From Clitoria ternatea (lineage: Eukaryota; Streptophyta; Magnoliopsida; Fabales; Fabaceae): a DNA stretch of 64,000 nt. Position 1 is the first letter of the stretch. Every line of letters starts with the position of its first letter. Positions 55,441-64,000 of the stretch are shown one piece after another. The stretch spans positions 105,664,501-105,728,500 of the forward strand of contig CM075669.1 in assembly GCA_037962975.1 (NCBI GenBank). The letters run 5' to 3'. A program made the position numbers and the translations under genes. Under the pieces are notes generated by a model, which saw nothing but the letters and a program-made list of their open reading frames with translations, had not been told where the DNA came from and made no database searches.

Positions 55441-56503
55441 TATTAGTCAAGTGGCCTCAACTAACTCAAGAGGGGGGGTGAATTGAGTTCTCCTAATTTA
55501 AATTATCTAGATGCACTTTATTTAAATTTCAATGCTTAAGATGATAAAATGCAAGACAGAGTTAACAATACACAACAGATTAAATAAATATAAGATAGAG
55601 AGTAGGGTTAAGAGATTGCAAACAATGTTTTATACTGGTTCAGCCAACCACTGCCTACGTCCAGTCTTCTCAAGAACCTCTTGAGGATTTCACTATTCTC
55701 AAAAACACTACACAGAACCTTCCACACCTTGGCACACCCCTGCCCTTGTGTGAAGTTTCTAGCACAACAAAAGTTTCACTACTCTTGTATACAACTCTTG
55801 GGAAAACTTCCCAATCAATCAAGTATCTCACACTTTGAACAAAATTAATAAAGGAACACTCTCTATCATAGAGCATATAAACAAATTGAAGAACAAAAGT
55901 GGGTAATAACTCTACTTAAGAGAATATGGCCATTATTGGTCTTAAGAAAGGATTGGAAGAATTTGATGTGTTTTTGAAAATGATGGGCACCCCTATTTAT
56001 AGGAGTAGAAATACCTTCAAGAGGTGTGAAATTATTGATTAAAATAATTGAAAAGGTACCTCTTGAATAAAATAATAATCTGTGAAAAGTTATAATGTTT
56101 CACCAAGTTTTTTTCATGAAAGGATGCAATGTTTCATGCTTTCTGATCCTGTGTAATCGATTACATAAAAGAGGTAATCTATTACTTCTTTTTAAAATCT
56201 ATTTTAAAACATAACGTTCATATTGTAAACGTTTACATAATGAGAGTAATCGATTACATTGCTGAGGTAATTGATTACATTCATTTGAAATCATGCAATT
56301 TAAAATTCGTTGTAGTGTAATCGATTACATTAATGAAGTAATCGATTACATTACTTTAGAATGTATGATTTTCTTAAACATTTTTATTTTAATGGCCATA
56401 TTTTCTTTTATAGAGTCTTACTATGATTATGCCTTGGTCTTAGATCTTCATTCTTGATCTCTGGCATTAGCTTTGTCATTATCAAAATCCTTCATGGTCT
56501 TCA
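55441..56503 (-). repeat. Copia-2 5' LTR (right)
   Basis: 1063 bp; in plus-strand reading it begins TATTAG where the partner has TGTTAG, and it ends TTCA. Palindromes are at about 56154, 56247, 56319 and 56338. It lacks the segment present at about 37907-37977 of the other LTR. Confidence 0.92.
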
Positions 56504-57499
56504 GGTTTATTGTGTAATATAGTTATATAAGGGTAATTATTTGTGTTTGTGGCCTCGGCCAGTGATATGGTGCTTGATAGTTGATGATTGTGTGGGCTTC
56601 GACAAGTTTATTTGTGAAAATTGCAAGGATAGAGAGGCCCAATTAAGTGATAAGGTGTGATGAGTCAATAATCATTTGGTGAATAATTGGAAATTAAATG
56701 GTTAAGTGGAATATGTGTGAAAAGGAATTATTATTTTGGTAATTATTTGGGGAAATTCATTAAACAAAATAAGAATAATATTGGTAAATTATGAGATGTT
56801 TATAAGATGATTATTGATAATTAAATAACTAACTAGACTAGGAAGAAATAATTAATTATTAGTTAGTGAAGAAATGACTTTATGTGTGCGCATGTTCTGT
56901 AACTTTTGGCCAAGTAAATGTCCTGAGTGCCAGATCGGAGTTGTTCCAGTCCTAAAGTATTCGTATCAAAGTATACCACATTTCGTATGAAGCACCCAAG
57001 GTCCGATTCCAAACGTTCAGGCTCCTAAAAGTTGATTTCAAGAGTTTACGCCCGGTAGTTTGTGTTACCCTTGCGCACCCTTCAGTGTTTTTGGAATAAC
57101 TCATTCTTTTGACACCAAAAAATTTTAATTCTCGTTCCTAAATTCTCATACTGAAATCCTCTACGATGTTCATGTTGAGCCCAAATCCCAGTTAAAAGCC
57201 CATTTGGCCCAGTTTTTAAAGCAAGTCACTGACTTGTTATTTCTTCGATTTAATCATGCACCTGTTAGTGTTTCGATCGTAATTTCTTCCTTCATGGACG
57301 AAATTGATCCTTTGTTTTTTTCTAATTTTTAGATAAAATTTTCTACAAATTTCATTAAGACACCTTGGGCTAGTTCCCTATCGATTCTTCCCAGTTAATT
57401 TTTGAAGTTCCTGCACCTGATTCGTTTTTTTACTTGGACAACCTCTTATATATTTGCTATAATTCATGTGTTTTAAAATTGTTTCAGGTAACAATCACT
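56504..57499 (+). other. LTR-like segment, right half
   Basis: This continues 35726-37084 after the GGTTT duplication. It is AT-rich and non-coding, with a less AT-rich stretch at 56930-57110. It ends in an acceptor-like TTGTTTCAG (57479-57487) close to the Copia-3 insertion. I see no gene. Confidence 0.45.
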
Positions 57500-59959
57500 T
57501 GTATGTTAAATTTTGATAATGACAAAGTAACCAAGTGAAAAATCATGACATGACAAATAAAGTTCATGAAGACTCAAAATGCTAAGAACATATGCCAAAT
57601 TTGAATTTTATGTATAAGCTAATCGATTACATGATGAAGCTAAATTATAGAGCTACGAAAACCTTGAATAATTGTATCAGGTATATGTACTAATCAATTA
57701 TAAGACTGGGATAATCGATTACCTTGATTCTGGAAGAGACATAATCGATTACAGCAAAGAAGACAATTGATTACAATGTTGCAATAAATGGTATAACGTA
57801 TCAGGTATTTTGCCTAATCGATTACAAGGCTAGGAAAATCAATTACATTGGTTCTGTTTGACTCATTATCTATAAAAACATGAACATAATCAATTACAGT
57901 GTTGTGTATAGGAATTAAATGCATCAGGTATAATGCATACTCGATTACAAGGGTATGCCAATCGATTACATTGACTCTATCTGACCACTAATCGATTACA
58001 GGAAAAGACCTAATTGATTACACAACTATTGGACACTTAAATTAATGGATTACAATGAAGCGTAATCGATTACCGATCAAGCTGTAATCGATTACCTAAG
58101 TGCCAGAATATGGGGAAATATTTCTAAAGTGTAGATGTAGCTCATTTCTCTATTTTCCATCTTTGTGCCCATGCAGTGCAACAGCTCTAAACCTCCATGA
58201 CTCCTCTTCAAGGCTCTATAAATGGATCTCCAACTCAAGCATAAGATGTATAACAACAAAGAGTCATCAATCAAAGCAATACATTGTGCTTAGTGAGTCT
58301 ATTTCTCTTGTAGTTTCAAGTTTTGAAACTTAGGTTCTAAATTTGCATATCCTCTCTTGTTGAGAGTTAGAATTTGAGAGAGCTATTCAATTTGTGTATC
58401 TACTCTATTGGGATAGTTATTTGTTTGTAAACATAAACACCAAACACAAAGTTTCACTCTAGGTTTGAGTGGTAACAAAGATTGGGGTTAAACCTTTGGG
58501 TATTAAGAGTTTGAGAGATTGGGTGGGGTGTGTAACATCCCAGATTTTTAAATAATTATAAATGTCAGATTAAGGTTATGGATTGATGGAATTAATGGTT
58601 AATTATGGATTAATTGCCAATTAGGCAAATTATTGAGTGATAATAATAATAATTTTAATAATGATAAAAATAATAAAAGTGATGCCTTGGTGGCCTTAGT
58701 GAACTTCGGTCCTCTCTCCCCCCTCTCTCCATTCACGTTGAGTGTGATTTGATGGATGATGGAAATGCATTAAATGATGTGGGACCAGAATTAATGGTGT
58801 TGTGATGGCTGATGGAGAATGAGACCTTTGATGGGAACAGACGCTGGCTATGTGGTAATAAGGCTTCAGCTCCACGTTTTCTCCTCATTTTCCTTCATTT
58901 TTCCTTGGTGGCTATTCGGAGGAGAGAAATGCTCCTCCTTCTCTCTAGAATCCATGAGGCTTTTTGTCTCTTTGCCTCATTCTTCTTCTTCTCTTCCACT
59001 CATGCATGGTGTAGGACTGAGTGGAATATGCTGGGAATCAACGTATTGCTGTGAGGAACAGCATGGAGGAGTGCAACAGCATGGTATGGTGTGTGGAGGC
59101 TGGGTTCAGGATTCCTCCTTTGTCCTCCTGGTTGTGCTTCTTCTTCCTCTCCTTCTCCCTCTATGTGATGGGTTGTATGAGGCTCAGTTTGGGAGCCTTC
59201 AGCTGTGTGAGTGCCTCGGTTGTGGATGATGGTCCACTGTTTTTGAGGCTGTACTGTTGAGAAGAAGAAGGCTTGCATGGATGGTGCTGTTCGAATGGAG
59301 AACAGCTTTGTACTAAGCCTTGGAGGTTGCTGCTCGAGTAAACAGCATGGATTCTTTCATGGCTGTGAGCAGAGTGGAATTTGGGTGTTGATGGCTTGAG
59401 GACTTGAGTGGAAATGGTGGCTGGTTCTCCAAGCTGAGAACATTGCTGGGACGAGTGAAAGCCATGATGGCTCTTCTCACTGCTGGAATGCCGAGCAGAA
59501 GCTGCTGTGGCTGGGCCGAGTGGCCCATGTGACTCCTGGAAGCTTCATCCAGGTAAGGGGGCTTTGCATCTCAAATGTGTAGGTTATGGACGGGTTTCTG
59601 GGTGAAATGTTTATACTGTGATGTGTTATATTTGATGTGTTGCTTGTTGATTTTCGAGTGGTTAGTAGCCCGGATATGCATGATGGATATGCTTGGTTTG
59701 ATGCTATTGTTTTCGTCCATGAAATGCATGGAGATATACTTGATGATGTTTTGATATATGTATGAGATGCATGATGTATGAATTTATGAATGTCGAGTGT
59801 ATGGTGTGGTCCTCTATTAGTCCCTGTGCATAATGGTACATTTAAATGTATATGATGCTTGTTGATGTATATGATCATGATGAATGAATGAATGGGGACT
59901 GTGATGATAAATGCTGAGTAGGCTTATTATAAAAAAGCATGAGAGCTTATGGAAAAGGA

Positions 59960-62300
59960 TACATCCGAGTAATAGAGGACAATCCGAGTGAAATATCATA
60001 TGTAAAATCATGGGATGTTTATTGGTGTTAGATTCCGAGTGGAATTAGATATATAAAATGGTGTGAGGCTTAGAAATGCTAAGGCCGAATGGATCCCATG
60101 AATGTTAGGCTCATGGCATAGTGATTGCCGAGTGAATGGCATAGTGATTGCCTAGTGGATGTGATGTGAGCCGAGTCATCTGATTCGCTGTGAAAATGCC
60201 GAGTGCATAGAGTGTTGAACGTAGATTTCCGAGTGGGCAATCGAATGAATATGAGTTGAATTTATATGCATACGTGTTATTGAGTTATTGAATATGAACA
60301 CCTTACGGGGTGCCACAAGGGTATAATCCCGAGTGAAGAGGACTGGGTCCTAATGTTGAATGTGATGAAAGACCTCGAGTTGGACTCGGGGCAGTGCCTG
60401 GGGCACTAAGCGTGAAATGATACGCTTGATGAAATACCGAGTGCATTGGCGTTGGACGCCGAGTGAATGAAACCGTATGCATCCGATTTGCCACTGGAAT
60501 GCGTTGAACGTTTATTTACCGTTTGGCAATCAGATGACATTATATGGAACATGGCTAAGTCCTGGAGCTGGGCTCAGGCACACTCCTTGAGCAGGGCTCG
60601 GAGTTGAGTGAAATCTGAGTGGATCAGTATACTTATTGTTGAGTGGGTTGAGCATTATAGCCGAGTGAAATGGGTGAAATCCCGATCAAAAGATGTTTGT
60701 GATTGCTTATGTTGTATGACAGTGTATGTTGAATGATTGATGATATATATGTATAATTGTAATGCGGATTCCATGATTAATCCGAGCCAATATCTGTCAT
60801 TTAATATGTAATGCTCACCCCTACACCATTTTTCAGTGTATGCAGGTCGGATTGGATGATATGATGGCCTTAAACCCGAGTGTTAGGTGTTTATGATAAG
60901 GCTGTGTACATAATGTAATGTACCGGGTGTGTCTTAATGTATCAAAGCCTTGGCCGGCTCATAATATTAATGTTGTATAACGAATACAAATATATATGTA
61001 TAGAATCCGAGTGGATGAACATAATCATGAATATGGTTTACATTGACAACTTATAATAAATCATAAGTGTTGGTTGAATGAATAATGGCAAGATGATTGA
61101 ATAACCCGAGTGCATGTTAATATATATATATATACTTTGAGTGAATGGTATTATATGCATTACCGACTGATTGTGTTGATGATGGGAAGTATCAAGATAA
61201 TAAGTATCCGAGTGTATGCGTATGTATATACATATATATGTTATATTGATAACAAGGTTGTGAATCGGTGGAAGTGTATTGTTGAATTGGTAGTCGGACT
61301 TGGAATTAGAGAATAAATTTATATAAGTGATTTATGTTGATTTGATGCTTCATACTGACTCGGAAATGATGTTGTATGAATATTCCTAAGTTAATGAATC
61401 CTGAGTGAAATGTAAGTGGCTTAGTTGCTTTTCCGAGTGAGTCTTATGTATGTGATCACATATCCAAGTGTGACTCATCTGTGAGTCTCTTTCTGTGTGT
61501 TGATAGCCCTTGTGGATTCTGAGTGGAGAATATGGGTAAACCCCGAGTGGGGAATGATTCGAGTAATCCGAGTGGAAATCTAAGTGATCCTCTTCCGAGA
61601 GGAGAATTGTTGTAATGACTCAGATTGATTATATTCTAAGTGTATGAATTATGAATGTATCCCGAGTGAATATGGGAACCTATTCCGAGTGAATAAGGTA
61701 ATATGTATTCTGAGTGTGTAAGAGTGGAATGAGTCCGAGTGAATTACTTGGGTAATTTCTCTGAGTGTTGAGGAGTTTGGATCATTCCGAGTGGAATTGA
61801 TTTTGTGGGCTATTTCTGAGTAACGAGTGGATAAGGTATTATCCGAGAGTGAATAGGCATGAATGCCGTGTGGGTGGCCGAATGAGTATTGATCGGAAAT
61901 GATACTAGTTACCGAGTGGAATACCACTCTGATGATGAGTTGGTTTATGAATGATTGGACCGAGTGATTTATGGCCGAGAGGAAGCCTATATGTATTCTC
62001 TGAGTGATAGAGTTCAAATATGCCGAGTGACTCGAGGTTGAATTATACCGAGTGGTGTTTGGTTGGGTAATAACCCGAGTGTGAGGGGTTTGATAGAATC
62101 CGAGTGGAATCACCTTCTTTTCCCGAGTGGATCATTATGTTGACTCTGTGGATAAAAATTGAGAGACTAAGTTATGGGTTGCCGAGTGAGGCAATTGTTG
62201 GGGTAGTTCCCGAGTGATTGGATTCCCTTATACCGAGTGGACTAAGTCATTACCGAATAAATGGTTATCTCGAATACCGAGTGGTGGATTAGCCGAGTGT
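59960..62300 (+). repeat. CCGAGTG motif array
   Basis: The 7-mer CCGAGTG (often CCGAGTGG or CCGAGTGA) appears more than 30 times, nearly always on the plus strand, with irregular spacing that tightens to about 20-40 bp at 61540-62290. CTGAGTG variants are common and look like C to T decay. The sequence between copies is not repeated, so this is not a simple tandem array. Confidence 0.88.
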
Positions 62301-62305
62301 GGCTT

Positions 62306-62475
62306 CTCGCTTCAGCGAGTGAGATCTCGCTCCAGCGAGTATGTTATTTGGGAAGGCTTTTGATTGTGGTTCCGCTTAAGCGCATGTGTGCTCGCCCGAG
62401 CGAGTTGGTCGGCCTCTCTCAAGCGGAGTCGGATCTCGCTTGAGCGAGTGCACGCTGTATTGTGGTTCGCTCAGG
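62306..62475. repeat. TCGCTYMAGCGA palindrome cluster in solo LTR-2
   Basis: Copies include CTCGCTTCAGCGAG, CTCGCTCCAGCGAG, CTCGCCCGAGCGAG and CTCGCTTGAGCGAG, within 350 bp of the LTR's 3' end. It is the same kind of motif as in Gypsy-A (924-1402), which is a different family. Confidence 0.85.
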
Positions 62476-63120
62476 CGCTGTCGGTGCTTCCGTGTGAATG
62501 GTTTTAATTCCCTTGCCTTCCCTGTCTTTTTCTTCTTGGCCATGGGGCCAGCTCTCTTATCTTCATATAAGGGAGTGTTTTTATTATGGATCCAGGTTAT
62601 TTTCTAATTAATTCAAGAAAATTTTTCCCTAAAAATTAGGATGTTACAGGGTGCCCTTATGCTAGTGAGGATTGAGTTCTTAAGTGTGGGACACAAGGAA
62701 GCTGCAATTGCTCAGAGCTTGTATCTCTAAACTTTAATAGTGTAAATCCTTCAAGTGGGTTGCTTGAAGGCGAGTCGTACACCGTGGTGGTGGAACTCGT
62801 TATATCGGTTTGCAAGCTTCTCTTCCTTACTCTCTTGTATTTACATATTGCATCTGGCTGGTTCATTGATTTGGTTGTGATTGCATTACTTAACATTGAT
62901 TAATTTAGTTAAGTTAAGTTCTTCCACACCAAGTGTTTGATATATTACCAAAGTGAATTCTGCAGATCTTTTCTACCTTATTTCTTGCACTATACTTGTT
63001 GCTTCTTGCATATAACTATCTTTTGTGAAAAAGGAATTAGTTTTAAAGGCTTTCTAAGCAAAAGTGTTAAAACTCAATTCATCCCCCCTCTTGAGTATTG
63101 AGGCCACTTGACTAACAAGT

Positions 63121-63132
63121 GGTATCAGAGCT
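63121..63132 (+). other. Copia-3 primer binding site
   Basis: TGGTATCAGAGC, initiator Met type, two bases inside the 5' LTR. Confidence 0.93.
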
Positions 63133-63195
63133 TAACTCTTGGTAGATCAAGCTTAACAACTTCAAGAGAACAAGATGACCTCTATCTTATATAAC

Positions 63196-64000
63196 ATGAT
63201 TCTCGAGGATGGTGCTACAAATAGACTTCCAACTTTTAATGGTTAAGGTTATGCTTTTTGGAAAGAGAGAATGAAAATCATTGTACAATCTATTGATTTG
63301 AAAATTTGGAATGCAATTGAAAATGGTCCCTTCATACCTATGCATACTGTTGATGGAAAAGAAGTAGAAAAACTAATGGATGGTTGGACTAGTGATGAGG
63401 AGAAAAAGGTCCAATACAATTTCAAAGCTAAACATTTCATCACCCTTACTTTAGGTCCGGATGAGTTCTTTAGAGTTGTAACTTGTAAAACAGCCAAAGA
63501 AATATGGGACACTCTCCAAGTTACTCATGAAGGAACTAGTGATGTTAAAGACTCTAAAATCAGCACCTTGACTAGAAAATATAAAAGCTTTAGAATGAAT
63601 TCTGGTGAAACTATTTTAGAACTTCAAAAGAGATTTCCTTTGATTATTAATCATCTTATTACTCTTGGCAAATCTTATTCTAACAAAGAGGTCATTCACA
63701 AAGTGTTGAAAAGCCTTACTAGGGAATGGCAACCTCTTGTCACCGCAATCAAGCAATCTCCAAACATCAATGACATATCTCTAGCTACATGTTTGGAAAG
63801 CTTCAATAACAAGAGGAAGAGCTCAAAGACTTAAAAAATGTGGAGGATGAAGAACAATCTTCTAAGAAGAAAGGTCTTGCTCTCAAAGCTACCTCAATTG
63901 ATGAGGATGAGTTAGAAAGTGACCTTGATAAGGATGAAGAATTTAGGCTATTCGTAAAGTGATTTAGGAAGTTTATGAAAAACAAGAAGTTTCAAAGAAG
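63196..64000 (+). pseudogene. Copia-3 gag, partial at window edge
   Basis: From ATG 63196 (MILEDGATNRLPTFNG) the frame meets TAA at 63244 where Copia-1 has a Glu codon (NGEGY), then continues open to 63834. Blocks shared with Copia-1 gag include KIWNAIENGPFIPMHTVDGK, GPDEFFRVVTCKTAKE and KSLTREWQPLVTAIKQSP. A frameshift near 63810 moves the continuation (KKKGLALKATSIDEDELE) to another frame, and the gene runs off the window. Confidence 0.92.

Larger units (their letters stand above)
37085..56503 (-). mobile_element. Copia-2: Sirevirus-like Copia element, degenerate, split by Gypsy-2
   Basis: The element starts TGTTAGTCAAG at 37085 and ends TTCA at 56503, flanked by GGTTT (37080-37084 and 56504-56508). 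Gene order on the minus strand is gag, protease, integrase, RT, RNase H, accessory ORF. About ten stops and frameshifts are visible, including a stop in place of the integrase catalytic Glu. Gypsy-2 (38708-48780) sits inside the accessory ORF. The LTRs are 1140 and 1063 bp. Confidence 0.93.
58531..62648 (+). mobile_element. Solo LTR-2 of a Tekay-type element
   Basis: It begins TGTAACATCCCAG and ends AGGATGTTACA, flanked by GGGTG (58526-58530 and 62649-62653). The 4118 bp have no primer site, PPT or pol. Landmarks in order are a pyrimidine-rich leader (58700-59010), a donor-like CCAG|GTAAGGG (59549-59557), a long region with more than 30 CCGAGTG copies (59960-62300), an acceptor-like CACCATTTTTCAG ending at 60836, and a TCGCTYMAGCGA cluster (62306-62475). 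Confidence 0.93.
57500..63118 (+). repeat. Copia-3 5' LTR, interrupted by solo LTR-2
   Basis: Without the nested 4118 bp and its duplicated GGGTG it is about 1496 bp, like the 1456 bp LTR of Copia-1. Between 57620 and 58096 it holds about eight AATCGATTA palindromes (57620, about 57715, 57742, 57815, 57960, 57989, 58062, 58086) and many degenerate ones. Confidence 0.9.
57500..64000 (+). mobile_element. Copia-3: Sirevirus-like Copia element, 5' part only
   Basis: The 5' LTR begins TGTATGTTAAATTTTGATAATGAC (57500) and ends AACA (63118), followed by the primer site. The LTR is the reverse-complement relative of the Copia-1 LTR (for example the blocks around 58490 and 62665 match 2030-2130). The element continues beyond the window. 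A solo LTR is nested in its 5' LTR. Confidence 0.9.

Noticed and set aside
57500..58530. Copia-3 LTR start and the segment at 62649-63118 as two separate elements
   Set aside because: They are the two halves of one LTR: the GGGTG duplication flanks the solo LTR, and the rejoined sequence aligns with the Copia-1 LTR.
59000..59528. Possible host exon on either strand around 59000-59530
   Set aside because: It lies inside solo LTR-2 with clear LTR ends and TSD, in the leader region, and shows no domain.

Overview
This 64 kb window is a pile of nested plant LTR retrotransposons with no intact host gene, tRNA or rRNA. The lineages present are Sirevirus-type Copia elements, an Athila-type element primed by tRNA-Asp, and Tekay/Del-type chromoviruses with TGTAACAYCC...GGRTGTTACA LTRs. 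A fragment of plastid DNA is also present. Together with the AT-rich flanks this points to a dicot, most likely a phaseoloid legume (inference only), and to pericentromeric heterochromatin.

Layout. (1) Positions 1-33647 hold one old, coding-free Tekay-like element, called Gypsy-A here. It has unusually long LTRs of about 5.1 kb and a 2.4 kb interior; its 5' end lies left of the window. Its 5' LTR is split by Copia-1 (1568-11823, minus strand, TSD GTATA) and by an Athila-derived element (13464-22488, plus strand, TSD GTCTA). Its 3' LTR is split by a reversed solo LTR (26906-29825, TSD AGATG). (2) Positions 33648-35725 hold AT-rich sequence and the right end of a CACTA-like DNA transposon. (3) Positions 35726-37084 and 56504-57499 are two halves of an unassigned LTR-like segment split by Copia-2 (37085-56503, minus strand, TSD GGTTT). 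Copia-2 is itself split by Gypsy-2 (38708-48780, plus strand, TSD CCGAG), a complete chromovirus with one open 1476-codon gag-pol frame and LTRs that differ at only about six bases. (4) Positions 57500-64000 hold the start of Copia-3 (plus strand), whose 5' LTR is split by a 4.1 kb solo LTR (58531-62648, TSD GGGTG) and whose gag runs off the window.

How the parts relate. Only Gypsy-2 looks able to make a full set of proteins. Copia-1, Copia-2, Copia-3 and the Athila derivative carry stops, frameshifts or deletions. The order of insertion is readable: Gypsy-A, Copia-2 and Copia-3 are hosts; Copia-1, the Athila derivative, the solo LTRs and Gypsy-2 came later, with Gypsy-2 very recent.

Most interesting pattern. 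Copia-1, Copia-2 and the Athila derivative each carry an accessory ORF between pol (or its remnant) and the 3' LTR, and these ORFs look like members of one plant-transposon-protein family although the elements belong to two superfamilies. Each of these three elements also has its own short self-complementary motif (GAATCGATTC, GTAATCGATTAC, or CGCGTAGCG-type), repeated both in its LTRs and in the spacer just upstream of that ORF. Tekay-type LTRs here carry other arrays (TCGCTYAAGCGA and CCGAGTG) and share a candidate LTR intron.
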